Of a DNA stretch of 64,000 nt, positions 34,141 to 43,467 are shown one piece after another. This stretch comes from Clostridiaceae bacterium (lineage in GTDB: Bacteria; Bacillota; Clostridia; Lachnospirales; Lachnospiraceae). The stretch lies in NCBI GenBank assembly GCA_009911305.1, contig QXXC01000018.1, forward strand, positions 17,435-81,434, given 5' to 3'. A program made the translations under genes and the position numbers. Each line of letters starts with the position of its first letter. Position 1 is the first letter of the stretch. Below the pieces are notes generated by a model. The model saw only the letters and a program-made list of their open reading frames with translations. It searched no databases and was not told where the DNA came from.

Positions 34141-34200
34141 CTTTTCAGATAAATAAACGTCTTCTTTTCAGATAAACAAACCTGTTCTTTTCAGATAAAC
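34141..34200. promoter_or_regulatory. Three direct repeats of CTTTTCAGATAAA at exactly 23-bp spacing
   Basis: Copies begin at 34141, 34164 and 34187. They lie just upstream of the -35 box of the decarboxylase promoter (34109-34137), where an activator that oligomerises on one face of DNA would bind. The site lies between the divergent mmdA and cotJ transcription units. The remainder of 33984-34322 holds the two promoters and leaders. Confidence 0.75.
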
Positions 34201-34322
34201 CAGTTATTATACAGCGTATTATGCCTGCTTTTATCTAATACTATGAGAGAAGTTAAAGTATCGCAAAAAATGACAGGAAAAGCGCATGCATTCTTCCTGA
34301 AAAACAAAAAAGGAGGTCGTTT

Positions 34323-34502
34323 ATGAGCCCTGTGAGAAACGAAATCAAGCCGCCGCCCGGAGGCTGCGCCCTGACGCTGGCAATGGCATCCGTCCCGCCG
34401 CAGCCGTATGTAACGCCGTACGAGCCCGATGAGGCCTTAAAAAGGGGAACCATATTTGAAAATCTCTGTTTTCCATTTCACATAGGAGGCGACGCGACAT
34501 GA
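34323..34502 (+). CDS. cotJA: Spore coat-associated protein CotJA
   Basis: 59 residues; ATG at 34323 six bases after a perfect AGGAGG. Sequence features (PQPYVTPYEPDEALKRGTIF and FENLCFPF) match CotJA, a small inner spore-coat protein. It overlaps cotJB as ATGA. A possible sigma-E promoter, GTATTAT and AATACTAT 14 bp apart, lies at about 34214-34243. Confidence 0.87.
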   Translation: MSPVRNEIKPPPGGCALTLAMASVPPQPYVTPYEPDEALKRGTIFENLCFPFHIGGDAT

Positions 34503-34765
34503 AGGATCGCACATCACTTTTAAAAGAAATCGACGAGATCAGCTTTACGCTCAATGATCTGACCCTGTACCTGGACACCCACCCCGACTGTCCGGAGGCT
34601 GTCTCCTACTTCAATGCCATGGCCCCGCGGCGCGCGGCGCTTTTAAAGGAGTATGCCGAAGCCTTCGGCCCCCTGACCGTTGACTGTATCCAGCAAAATG
34701 GCGGGCTCACGGACCATTTCACCTGGACGGACGGCCCGGCCCCATGGGAAGGAGGGATCCTGTAA
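34499..34765 (+). CDS. cotJB: Spore coat protein CotJB
   Basis: 88 residues; ATG at 34499 with AGGAGG eight bases upstream. Typical CotJB pattern with LLKEIDEISFTLNDLTLYLD, THPDC and WTDGPAPWEGGI. It acts with CotJA and CotJC in the developing spore coat. Overlaps cotJA by four bases and cotJC by one. Confidence 0.9.
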   Translation: MKDRTSLLKEIDEISFTLNDLTLYLDTHPDCPEAVSYFNAMAPRRAALLKEYAEAFGPLTVDCIQQNGGLTDHFTWTDGPAPWEGGIL

Positions 34766-35376
34766 TGTGGAACTATGAGAAACGCCTGCAGTTTCCGGTG
34801 CAGATAAAGACATGCTGCCCGAAAACCGCTTCGCTCATCATCAGCCAGTTCGGAGGGCCGGACGGAGAGCTCTCCGCCTCCATGCGCTACCTCTCCCAGC
34901 GCTACTCCATGCCGTGCCGGAAAACCGGCGGCCTGCTGACCGATATCGGGACCGAGGAGCTGGCCCATATGGAAATCATCTGCGCCATGGTCTGTCAGCT
35001 AACCAAAAACATGACCGCAGAGGACGCCCGCGCCGCCGGCTTTGACGCCTACTATGTGGATCACACCAGCGCCCTCTGGCCCGCCGCGGCTGCAGGCATT
35101 CCCTTTAACGCCTGCGAATTCCAGAGCAAGGGCGACGCCATCGCCGATCTCACCGAGGATCTGGCTGCAGAGCAGAAGGCCCGCGTCACCTACGAAAACC
35201 TCCTGCGCATCATCACAGATCCGGACGTGCGCGCCCCTCTCACCTTTCTGCGCGCCAGGGAGCTCGTACACTTCCAGCGCTTCGGAGAGGCCCTGGAACG
35301 CATAAAAACCGATCTGGATTCCAGAAATTTCTATTATTTTAATTCAGAATTTGACAGGGATCTGAAAAAAACGTAA
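34765..35376 (+). CDS. cotJC: Spore coat protein CotJC, manganese-catalase-like
   Basis: 203 residues from ATG at 34765, which has GGAGGG. The fold is that of manganese catalase; likely metal ligands lie in GTEELAHMEIICAM and ARELVHFQRFGEAL. CotJC is a coat enzyme expected to remove peroxide. It shows that the organism sporulates. Confidence 0.92.
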   Translation: MWNYEKRLQFPVQIKTCCPKTASLIISQFGGPDGELSASMRYLSQRYSMPCRKTGGLLTDIGTEELAHMEIICAMVCQLTKNMTAEDARAAGFDAYYVDHTSALWPAAAAGIPFNACEFQSKGDAIADLTEDLAAEQKARVTYENLLRIITDPDVRAPLTFLRARELVHFQRFGEALERIKTDLDSRNFYYFNSEFDRDLKKT

Positions 35377-35403
35377 CGTCAGATTCCTGTCCCTCATCCA
35401 AAA

Positions 35404-35436
35404 CAGACGCAGGCGGTAAAACACGTCCTGCGTCTG
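35404..35436. terminator. Terminator between cotJC and the chemoreceptor gene
   Basis: CAGACGCAGG (35404-35413) pairs perfectly with CCTGCGTCTG (35427-35436). On the minus strand TTTTGG follows. It serves convergent genes, so it may act in both directions. Confidence 0.6.
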
Positions 35437-35480
35437 TCCATATGAAGCGATATCAAATCTGCCCCCGAATTACGAAGCGC

Positions 35481-37457
35481 CTAATCCTGCGGAAGCCGGA
35501 ACTGCCCGACCAGATTTTTGAGCATATGCGCCTGGGAGGCCAGCTCCTCGCTGGCCGCGGCAGACTGCTCGCTGGTCGCGGAATTCGTCTGCACCACGCT
35601 CGATATCTGATCCAGGCCCTTTGTCACCTCCGAGATCGCCCTGGTCTGGCGATCCACGGCCTCAGCCACCTTCCCCATATCGCCAACCGCCAAAACGGCC
35701 AGCTCTGTCGTCCTATGGAGAGAATCTGTGACGTCAGACACGATCCGGCTGCCCTTTTCAACCGCCTTGATCGAGCCCTCAATCAGCTCCTTGGTCGCCT
35801 TCGCCGCGCCGTCCGACTTGGCCGCCAGATTGCGCACCTCGTCAGCCACAACCGCAAAACCCTTTCCGGCGCTGCCGGCCCGGGCCGCCTCCACCGCAGC
35901 GTTCAGCGCCAGAATATTGGTCTGAAACGCGATGTCCTCAATGGCGGAAATGATCTGTCCGATCCGCCGGGAGGATTCCGTGATCTCCTGCATCGCATCC
36001 CGCATCTGAGCCATCTGTTCATTGCTGCGGTTTACCTGCCCGCCGGCCTGCTCCGCGTGATCCCTCGACTCCTGCGTGATGGAGGCCGTCTGCCTGGAAT
36101 CATCTGCAATCTGGATCACATTTGCGGTCAGCGTCTCCACGGAACCGGCCTGCTCCGTCGCGCCCTGCGCCAGAGCCTGCGCGCCGTCCGACACCTGCGA
36201 GGCCCCGGAGGCGATCTGTTCCGCACTCATATGGATCTGGCGGAGCGCGCTGCTTAAACGCTCCTTAATCCGGCACATGGATGCCAGGAGCGGCTGGAAA
36301 TTCCCCACATAGAGCCCGCTCGCCTGTGACTCCACCACAAAGTTGCCGTTTCCCATGTTGTCCAGGAGATAGTCAATATCCTTTAGAATCGTGTTCAGCG
36401 CATTCACAATCACGCCCGTGGACACAACCAGATCGCCCACCTCGTCCTTTCGTGTAAACGACGGCACCGGCGTCTCCAGATCACCCTTGGACAGCCGGCG
36501 CAGCCGGTCTGCGCACGCCCTGACAGGCGTTCCGATGCCCACCGCCAGCCGCGCCGCGATCGCGGATGCGACAGCCGCCGATATCACAAGAAGCACAACC
36601 GTGACAATGATACCCATAACTGCCGTGCCGGTGAAATCCGTGATCGGCGCATTGATGGCAATGCTCCAGCCATTCGTGTGCGAAATCGGCGCATAAGCGA
36701 CAAACTTCGTCACGCCGCCGTATGTATACTGCCCGAATCCCGACGCGCCGGAGATCATCTTCGACTCAATCGCCGCCAGCTCAGCCAGGGAAGCGTCTGT
36801 CTTCGCCTCCTCGATCGTATTCTCCTGATTGCGGACATTATCCAGGTTCCTGTGCGCTATCGTCGTTCCCTTGGCATCCACCATATAGGCCGATCCGCCC
36901 TTGCTGATCTGGAGCGTGCTGATAATATCGTTCAGGAACGTCTCATGCGGCACAAAATAAACCACGCCCGCAATGCTTTTGCCCACCTCTCCATCCTTCC
37001 ACACAGGGGCTGACACGATAATCGTCACCTTTCCGGTCACTGACGAAATCAGGGGCTCTGACACAAACGTCTCCCCCTTCATAGCCGCCGCAAAATAGGC
37101 GCGATCGCTGTAATCCTCACCGTCTATCAGGCTTACCCCGCTGGCGTCGAGCAGATTGTACCTCATAAAGCCGTAGGTGTCCAGCTTCTGCTGCAGCAGG
37201 TCCTGCTTTTGCTTAAGCGACAGATCCCGGCTTGACAGGCGGGCAATGCTGCCCGTCTCCCCCGCGATATTCCTGTAAGCCTGCAGCTCATAGGAAACAC
37301 GGTCCGCAGCGACAAGCGCTGTCTGCTTCATACTGTTCTCCAGCGTAGATTTCGTGCCATTGTAGCTCAATATACACGAAACGCCGCCTACCAGCGCCAG
37401 TGAAACCACCACCGTCAGAATCATGGATACCAGTATTTTTGCTTTGATGCTCTTCAT
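35481..37457 (-). CDS. Methyl-accepting chemotaxis protein with dCache sensor
   Basis: 658 residues; ATG at 37457. First helix about 8-30, periplasmic-type double-Cache ligand domain (about 35-275, with DGEDYSDRAYFAAAMKGE and SAYMVDAKGTTIAHRN), second helix about 280-303, a HAMP domain with VGIGTPVRACADRLRRLSKG, then a signalling domain with the invariant tip DIAFQTNILALNAAVEAARA. dCache domains often bind amino acids or other small acids. No chemotaxis kinase genes are nearby. Confidence 0.93.
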   Translation of the reverse strand: MKSIKAKILVSMILTVVVSLALVGGVSCILSYNGTKSTLENSMKQTALVAADRVSYELQAYRNIAGETGSIARLSSRDLSLKQKQDLLQQKLDTYGFMRYNLLDASGVSLIDGEDYSDRAYFAAAMKGETFVSEPLISSVTGKVTIIVSAPVWKDGEVGKSIAGVVYFVPHETFLNDIISTLQISKGGSAYMVDAKGTTIAHRNLDNVRNQENTIEEAKTDASLAELAAIESKMISGASGFGQYTYGGVTKFVAYAPISHTNGWSIAINAPITDFTGTAVMGIIVTVVLLVISAAVASAIAARLAVGIGTPVRACADRLRRLSKGDLETPVPSFTRKDEVGDLVVSTGVIVNALNTILKDIDYLLDNMGNGNFVVESQASGLYVGNFQPLLASMCRIKERLSSALRQIHMSAEQIASGASQVSDGAQALAQGATEQAGSVETLTANVIQIADDSRQTASITQESRDHAEQAGGQVNRSNEQMAQMRDAMQEITESSRRIGQIISAIEDIAFQTNILALNAAVEAARAGSAGKGFAVVADEVRNLAAKSDGAAKATKELIEGSIKAVEKGSRIVSDVTDSLHRTTELAVLAVGDMGKVAEAVDRQTRAISEVTKGLDQISSVVQTNSATSEQSAAASEELASQAHMLKNLVGQFRLPQD

Positions 37458-37546
37458 TATTTTCCCCCTCCCACAGCCCGCGGCGGCATTCCTTCGCCTT
37501 ACTGCGGCCTGACAACTGATACTGGCTGATTTGCTTCCATGACGTT

Positions 37547-37552
37547 ATTATA
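37547..37552 (-). promoter_or_regulatory. Extended -10 promoter for the chemoreceptor gene
   Basis: Minus-strand TGTGTTATAAT with TATAAT at 37547-37552. No good -35 box is seen at 16-18 bp, so it may depend on the TG extension or an activator. Confidence 0.4.
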
Positions 37553-37602
37553 ACACATTTCAGGGGAAAATGGGGATTTTTTCCTCCGTTATGAGGAGAG
37601 TC

Positions 37603-37645
37603 AAAAAGGCAGCGTAACATAGGTTCCTACCTTACGCTGCCTTTT
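37603..37645. terminator. Bidirectional terminator between chemoreceptor and Bax-inhibitor genes
   Basis: AAGGCAGCGTAA (37606-37617) pairs with TTACGCTGCCTT (37632-37643). T-runs follow on the minus strand (TTTTTGA), ending the gene at 37714-38424. Confidence 0.8.
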
Positions 37646-37713
37646 ATTTGCCATATCTTCTGCACAGCAGACTTCCCTGCCACGCTGTGAATGCTGTCCC
37701 TGCCCGGACCTTA

Positions 37714-38424
37714 TCAGTTGCGGCTTCTGTTCAGAAGGCGCAGGATGTAAAGAAACAGATTGATGAAATCCAGGTAAAGCTCCAGCGCGGAGAAGACCGC
37801 CGCTTTTTCAAGAAGCTCCGGATTCCCGGAAAAGGTCATGTAGTTTTCGCGGATCTTAGATGTATCATATGCCGTAAAGCCTAAGAAAACGACGATTCCC
37901 AGATAGCAGACAGCCGTTTCCATAAAACTCAGATCCATAAACATCGAAACCAGCCAAAAGAGAATCAGGAGGAACAGGCCGCCGACCAAAACAGGACGGA
38001 TCCCGCTGATATCCAGCTTAAAAATCATGCTGACCGCTGCCATCACTCCGAAGAATACGGCTGTGGCTGCAAATACCAGCACCACGCCCACCACGCCGAA
38101 AACCAGGAAATAGGCGGAAAATACCACGCCGTTCAGCGCAGAATAGAACAGGAACATGCCCCTGGCCGCGCCCACGGAGATCTTGTTCGCCCTGGCGGAC
38201 ATCACAACCACGGTCAGGAGCTCCACCCCTGTCAGGATAAACAGCATGTAGGGGATCTGAAACACATAGAAGACCGCCCCTGTCGCATAACCGGCCATCG
38301 CGATCCCAAACGTCAGCATCAGCCCCGCAAACATCCACAGATACGTCTTGGCAACATAGGAACCCAGCGTCTGCTGCCCGTACGCCCCAGTCCCATAGGA
38401 CTGATTCATCGGCTCATAATCCAT
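37714..38424 (-). CDS. Bax inhibitor-1/YccA-family membrane protein
   Basis: 236 residues from ATG at 38424 (MDYEPMNQSYGTGAYG) with AGAGAGG nine bases upstream; the TTG at 38433 is less likely. Seven helices; YLWMFAGLMLTFGIAMAGYA, and GFTAYDTSKIRENY near the C-terminus match the family. Bacterial members are calcium-leak channels or partners of membrane protease FtsH. Single-gene unit. Confidence 0.9.
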   Translation of the reverse strand: MDYEPMNQSYGTGAYGQQTLGSYVAKTYLWMFAGLMLTFGIAMAGYATGAVFYVFQIPYMLFILTGVELLTVVVMSARANKISVGAARGMFLFYSALNGVVFSAYFLVFGVVGVVLVFAATAVFFGVMAAVSMIFKLDISGIRPVLVGGLFLLILFWLVSMFMDLSFMETAVCYLGIVVFLGFTAYDTSKIRENYMTFSGNPELLEKAAVFSALELYLDFINLFLYILRLLNRSRN

Positions 38425-38723
38425 ACTAATCAACCTCTCTTTCTTCAGATTATGTGCAATATTGCTGCAGCCCAGCCGTGAGGCTGAGCGGTAACACTAT
38501 GTTATGACTTCATTAAACAGATTACCACAATCGTCTGGAAATGTCTATCCTTTTTGCTGAATCTTTTGTTTTGAATCTTTTGTTTTCGAGTGGCAGCGCG
38601 GTTACTGTTCACACGCAATGTCAGTTTGTTAAGAGAAATGAACGATCGTGGGGCGTTGTTTGTCGTGAGAGGGCCGCCAGAGTCCGATTCCAACCCCAAC
38701 GGAACCCCGCAATCGGCCGGGCC
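38425..38723. other. Intergenic region with a solo MITE end
   Basis: GTTACTGTTCACACGC at 38601-38616 equals 16 bases of the right end (reverse complement) of the MITE at 29840-30003. No second end or target duplication was found nearby. A 65-codon minus-strand ORF across the region looks like a by-product. No clear bax promoter seen. Confidence 0.45.
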
Positions 38724-40142
38724 TCACCTCTTCCTCCTCTTTCTCCGCCCCCACGGAAGCGTCACCGAAAAGCGTTTCAGGGAACTGAACCAGAAATAGT
38801 ACACATTAAACAGCGCTGTCGTCGCAGCCCACGACATCGGATAGCTGATGATGATCGTTGACATCGCCGGCTTAAACGGAACCACAATCACCACCCACAG
38901 GATCCGCAGCACGCACACGCCCATTGCGGTTATAATCATGGGGATCCAGCAGTCCCCCACGCCGCGCAGCGCGCCGGAATAGATCTCAATACAGACATAG
39001 AGGATAAAGGCCGGCGCCAGGAAGTGCAGGATCTCCATCCCCCTTGCAAGCACCGCCGCATCGTTCGTAAACAGCCGGTAGATACCGCCGCCCCAGTTGT
39101 AGAGGACAGCGCTTAACCCAATCGTGATCACAGCCGACAGCCCCAGGCATTCCAGCACGCCGCGGCGGACGCGGTCCATTCTCCCCGCGCCGTAGTTCTG
39201 GCCCACAAAGGTGGTGATGGAAATACCCAGGGCGCTCAGCACCATCCAGTACACGCTGTCGATCTTGCTGTACGCGCTCCATGCGGCGATCGTATCCGTG
39301 CCCAGCGCGTTGACGCTTCTCTGAATAATGATATTGGAGACGGAATACATCACGGACTGCAGCCCGGCCGGAAAGCCGATCTGGACGATACGCCTGACCA
39401 TAAAGGAATTCAGGCGCACGTTCCTCAGAATCAGCTTGTAGGACTTGTCCGTTCTCATAAGCGCCGCACTCACCAGGACGGCGCTCACGAGCTGCGAACA
39501 GACCGTGGCCATAGCCGCGCCGCGCACGCCCATGTTAAGGACCACCACAAAGGCGAGATCGAGCATGATGTTCGTAAAGCAGCTCGCGATCAGGTAGTAG
39601 AGCGGCCGCCTGGAATCCCCGATCGCCCGGAGGATTCCGGAACCCATGTTGTAGATGAGGTTTGTGATAACGCCAAAAAAGTATATCTGCATATACGCCA
39701 TGGAATCCTCCATGATATCCTCCGGATTCCCCATGGCGGTCAGGACGGGACGCGCAAAGATCACCCCGCCCGCGGTCATAATCAGGCCGCAGACGAGGGA
39801 AAAGGCCATGGCTGTATGCACGGCCTCGCTGACTCTTTTTTCATTCTGAGCCCCGAAAAACTGGGAAATAATCACAGTAGCGCCGGAGGAAAGCCCCACA
39901 AAAAAGCCCACCATCAGATTGATGATCATGGCAGTGCTTCCACCCACGGCCGCCAGGGCCTCCTTGCCCACATAGCGGCCAACGATCACGGCGTCCGCCG
40001 TATTGTAAAGCTGCTGAAAAAACGTCCCAAACAGAATGGGAAAGAAAAACAGCAGAAGCTGTTTCCATATCACGCCCTCTGTGATGGAGGCGGCCCCTTT
40101 TGCGGACGCCTGCCCGTTCTCAGAGGAAATCCGGCTCTTCAT
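38724..40142 (-). CDS. MATE-family multidrug or metabolite exporter
   Basis: 472 residues, twelve helices. Starts at ATG 40142. Typical MATE stretches: QQLYNTADAVIVGRYVGKEA, GSGILRAIGDSRRPLYY and TTFVGQNYGAGRMDRVRRG. Such pumps exchange drugs or organic cations for sodium or protons. The basic C-terminus (GRRKRRKR) is in the cytoplasm. No linked regulator. Confidence 0.92.
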   Translation of the reverse strand: MKSRISSENGQASAKGAASITEGVIWKQLLLFFFPILFGTFFQQLYNTADAVIVGRYVGKEALAAVGGSTAMIINLMVGFFVGLSSGATVIISQFFGAQNEKRVSEAVHTAMAFSLVCGLIMTAGGVIFARPVLTAMGNPEDIMEDSMAYMQIYFFGVITNLIYNMGSGILRAIGDSRRPLYYLIASCFTNIMLDLAFVVVLNMGVRGAAMATVCSQLVSAVLVSAALMRTDKSYKLILRNVRLNSFMVRRIVQIGFPAGLQSVMYSVSNIIIQRSVNALGTDTIAAWSAYSKIDSVYWMVLSALGISITTFVGQNYGAGRMDRVRRGVLECLGLSAVITIGLSAVLYNWGGGIYRLFTNDAAVLARGMEILHFLAPAFILYVCIEIYSGALRGVGDCWIPMIITAMGVCVLRILWVVIVVPFKPAMSTIIISYPMSWAATTALFNVYYFWFSSLKRFSVTLPWGRRKRRKR

Positions 40143-40195
40143 TGAAACCTTTCCTCGCTTTTCCTTTGTCTATGATTGGTATGGCCTGCGCCAGA

Positions 40196-40214
40196 GCATG
40201 TTTCAGACACGCTC
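40196..40214. repeat. Dispersed 19-bp repeat GCATGTTTCAGACACGCTC
   Basis: Identical to the right arm of the inverted repeat at 2154-2212; here only one arm is present. Lies between the SpoIID-like and MATE genes. Confidence 0.6.
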
Positions 40215-40245
40215 CAAAGTGTGTTATCGTTTCCTTGAATATCTG

Positions 40246-41559
40246 TCAGCCGTTCAGCTCCGCAATCCGCGTAATGCCCACGTAGATATGGGAGATCCGG
40301 TACCAGGTGGCAAAATCGACCACCCCCGTCTCCGGGAGCCCGAAGACAGACTGGAACATCCGCACCGCCCGCGCCGTGGCAGGCCCGTAGATTCCGTCCG
40401 CCGCGATCTGCGGCAGCGCCGTGTACACAGTGGCAATGGCGTTAAGCTGCTCCTGGAGCTGGCGCACCTTGCTCCCGCGCGCGCCGATCGTCAGATTGGT
40501 CCCCGGAAACGAGGCCGGAATCCCGGATATCATTTCCGCGGTATTGATATACATGTTGTTTCCGTAAAATTCGCGGATAATCTCAATCGGGCTGTAGCCC
40601 TGCTCGCCCAGCGAACACGATCCCCACTGCGTCATCCAGCCCGGACAGCTCACCATCCGGCCGTCGCAGTATTGGGTCAGAATCGGCTGCCTGACCCCGG
40701 GCCTTGACAGATAGCTGTCGAAAATGTCGTCCACCACATTGGAAATGGTATTAAAAATATCGCGGCCGTAGATCCATTTGTGATCATACGCCGTAGAGGA
40801 GGTGATCGTAAAATCATACCCCTGATTGCGGTACCACTCCGTGTAAACGCGGTTTAAGGTAAAGGACATGATGGCCAGCACGTTTGCCACGATCGTGGCC
40901 TGGGGCCAGGTGGCGTAGATCTCGCTGGAGGCCACATTTTTAATGTAGTCGCGGTAGGGGACGTAATAATTTTTGGCCGAGGCGTCTGTGGGGACGCCGT
41001 CGTGAACCACGATCGTCTGCGGCACCACCACGCGGCTCAGTACAATCTCCCCGCTCTCTGTGACGGGCTTAATCTCATCCTCCGCAATCTTGGGCGGGTA
41101 GGATCCGTACAGCGTGTGATCCGGAATATAGATCGAGTCCTCTGTCCCCTGCGCCTCTGCAAGGGGAATCATCCGGATCGGCTGGATGGCCGTGACACCT
41201 GCCAGAACCTCTGTCCCGTCCACATTCACGGGTTCAAATCCCGGCGCGGTCACGGTCACGCGGTACTCCGAATACGGCCGCGTCTCATTTTCCTTCTCAA
41301 GGCTGAGCGCCGCGGGCGGGGCCGAAACGGTCAGGACATCCGTCTGCCCTGACTCGTTCGTCGTCACAATCTCCTCCGGCTTTTCATTGCTCTCGTAGGT
41401 GATCGCCACCTCCGCGCCCGAAATCGGGAAGTTGTTTTCAATATTGACCACATTAATCTGCAGGAATCCGCGCTCTGCGGCCGCCGCTTCACAGACATGA
41501 AGCTTTCGCGGCCCGCGCCCCTGCGTCTTTAATTCAGGCATCCTCCGGTAACCTCTCAT
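40246..41559 (-). CDS. SpoIID-like protein with C-terminal peptidoglycan-binding domain
   Basis: Up to 437 residues. No signal peptide is seen. Residues about 30-115 look like a carboxypeptidase-regulatory-like beta domain (VVNIENNFPISGAEVAITY). A SpoIID/LytB-type region follows (YIKNVASSEIYATWPQAT, then TLNRVYTEWYRNQGYDFTIT). The C-terminus holds a peptidoglycan-binding domain (GARGSKVRQLQEQLNAIA, GIYGPATARAVRMFQ). Homologous arrangements occur in clostridial spore cortex proteins. Start is uncertain: ATG 41559 lacks a ribosome site, while ATG 41541 sits directly behind GGAGG. Confidence 0.75.
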   Translation of the reverse strand: MRGYRRMPELKTQGRGPRKLHVCEAAAAERGFLQINVVNIENNFPISGAEVAITYESNEKPEEIVTTNESGQTDVLTVSAPPAALSLEKENETRPYSEYRVTVTAPGFEPVNVDGTEVLAGVTAIQPIRMIPLAEAQGTEDSIYIPDHTLYGSYPPKIAEDEIKPVTESGEIVLSRVVVPQTIVVHDGVPTDASAKNYYVPYRDYIKNVASSEIYATWPQATIVANVLAIMSFTLNRVYTEWYRNQGYDFTITSSTAYDHKWIYGRDIFNTISNVVDDIFDSYLSRPGVRQPILTQYCDGRMVSCPGWMTQWGSCSLGEQGYSPIEIIREFYGNNMYINTAEMISGIPASFPGTNLTIGARGSKVRQLQEQLNAIATVYTALPQIAADGIYGPATARAVRMFQSVFGLPETGVVDFATWYRISHIYVGITRIAELNG

Positions 41560-41652
41560 AATCAGGTGGTTACTTTATCATATAGAGCAGCGCCGCCTGA
41601 TATGCCAGTCCGGGGGATCTTTCTTTGACAGCCGCCGTGGCTGATACACGCT

Positions 41653-43467
41653 CTAAATCTCCCTCGTGGCCTCCCTCAGCCACTCCGCCTCCTCCTGCGG
41701 CAGCCGGGGGCCGATGATCTCGCGGACCTTTCGGTGGTATTCATTTAAGAGCTTCCGGTCGCGCTCCTCAAGCCACCGCTCATCGACAGCGTCGAGATCA
41801 ATGGGCGCCCAGGTCAGGTTTTCAAAGCACAGGAACTGCCCGTATTCATTCTTCTCCGCCTTCACGCAGAGCATCATATTTTCGGTGCGCACGCCGAAGC
41901 GCCCTTCCATGTAAAGGCCCGGCTCATTGGATGTTACCATGCCCTCCTCAAATACCGCCGCATCCGGCCGGCCCTGCGCCATGCGCCAGCGTATCCCGTT
42001 CGGCCGCTCGTGGACCGGCCCCAGAAACGCCACGCCGTGCCCGGTGCCGTGGTTATAGTCAAGCCCGTTCCTCCAAAGCAGCTCCCTGGCGGCAAAATCG
42101 AGATTGACGCCGCAGCAGCCCGATAAAAATTTCACATTCAGGAGGCGCAGCATGCACGCCGCCACCAGGGTAAAGCACTTCTTTTCCTCGTCTGTGAGAG
42201 GCCCAAGGGCAACGGTGCGGGTGATATCCGTGGTCCCCTCCTCGTAATGGCCGCCGGAATCCACCAGATAAAGGCCCTTTGGCTCCAGCCTGCGCCCGCT
42301 CCCTTCGGACGCCCTGTAATGGCACATGGCCGCATTGGGGCCGTACGCGGAAATCGTCTCAAAGCTGGGCCCCAGGCTTCCCTCCTGTTCGGCGCGAAAC
42401 GCAGACAGGCGCGCGGCGGCTGTGCATTCGTCGATCTCCTGCGCGCCGGCGGCGTGCTTTAACCAGTACAAAAACCGCGTCACTGCCACGCCGTCTTTGA
42501 TATGGGCGGTTCGCATGTGATCTATTTCCACCGGGTTTTTGACCGCTTTCCTGCGCGCTGTGGGATTCATGCTGTCCAGAATCGTATTCCGGCCTTTCAG
42601 GATCTCTCCGATCCGGGCGTTGACCCGCGCCTTCTCGAGAAGGATCGACTCGCCGGAAAGGCCGGAAAGCGCCTCGTAAAAGGCGGCGTACGCGCCGATC
42701 TCCACTCCCAGCCCCTTCAGATACGCGCGCACCGGATCGCTTAAGGACTCCTCCTGTACAAACAGGCGCATGCGCTCCCCGTTCATCAGGAAATAAGCGA
42801 GGAACAGCGGTGTGCAGTCCATATCGCCTCCCCTTATGTTCAAAAGCCATGCAATCTCGTCCAGGGCTGTCAGCACATGCGCCGTGGCCTTTTTTTCCCT
42901 CATCGCTTCCTTAAGGGCCGCCAGCTTCTCCCCGGCCGCCTCTCCGGCCAGGCGTTCCGGGACGATCCAGAGCGGCTGATGCGAAAGCGGCGGGCGATCC
43001 GGCCAGCTATCCCCGGCCAGATCCGTATGGAACGAGACTGCGATGCGCCGGGGCTCCAGCTTTTTCACAAGCGCCTCCATGGTCTGCATATCCACCGTAC
43101 GGCCGTCCACGCCGAGGACGCCGCCCTTGGGAAGCGTCTCAGCCAGGTAGTCCTCCACATCCGGCACGCCCTCCTGCCCCATCTTAAACAGGGAAATCCC
43201 GCTTCCCAAAAGCTGCGCCTTTGCCTGGACGAAATACCGCCCGTCCGTCCAGAGGCCGGCGCTTTCAGGCAGGATAACCGCTGTCCCTGCAGAGCCCGTA
43301 AAGCCGGTTATGTAAGCGCGGCACTGAAAATATTCCCCCACATTTTCAGAACCGTGAAAATCCCCGGACGGCACGAGATAAGCATCCATCCCGCAGGCGC
43401 GCATCCGCTCCCGCAGAGCCGCCAGGCGCTCCTTCACGCAGCCGCTGTCTCTCCTGTCCTGCATCAT
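41653..43467 (-). CDS. pepP: M24-family Xaa-Pro aminopeptidase
   Basis: 604 residues. Two creatinase-like N-terminal domains (DAYLVPSGDFHGSENVGEYF) precede a pita-bread catalytic domain. Metal ligands are visible: YLVDSGGHYEEGTTDITRTV (two Asp), NHGTGHGVAFLG (His), TSNEPGLYMEG (Glu) and GVRTENMMLC (Glu). It removes N-terminal residues ahead of proline. ATG at 43467 follows directly on the lpd stop (TAAATG), with GGAGG eight bases upstream, so the two are translationally linked. Confidence 0.92.
   Translation of the reverse strand: MMQDRRDSGCVKERLAALRERMRACGMDAYLVPSGDFHGSENVGEYFQCRAYITGFTGSAGTAVILPESAGLWTDGRYFVQAKAQLLGSGISLFKMGQEGVPDVEDYLAETLPKGGVLGVDGRTVDMQTMEALVKKLEPRRIAVSFHTDLAGDSWPDRPPLSHQPLWIVPERLAGEAAGEKLAALKEAMREKKATAHVLTALDEIAWLLNIRGGDMDCTPLFLAYFLMNGERMRLFVQEESLSDPVRAYLKGLGVEIGAYAAFYEALSGLSGESILLEKARVNARIGEILKGRNTILDSMNPTARRKAVKNPVEIDHMRTAHIKDGVAVTRFLYWLKHAAGAQEIDECTAAARLSAFRAEQEGSLGPSFETISAYGPNAAMCHYRASEGSGRRLEPKGLYLVDSGGHYEEGTTDITRTVALGPLTDEEKKCFTLVAACMLRLLNVKFLSGCCGVNLDFAARELLWRNGLDYNHGTGHGVAFLGPVHERPNGIRWRMAQGRPDAAVFEEGMVTSNEPGLYMEGRFGVRTENMMLCVKAEKNEYGQFLCFENLTWAPIDLDAVDERWLEERDRKLLNEYHRKVREIIGPRLPQEEAEWLREATREI

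Noticed and set aside
38502..38699. 65-codon minus-strand ORF in the bax-MATE gap
   Set aside because: No ribosome site or recognisable domain, and it crosses the solo MITE end; more likely repeat debris.
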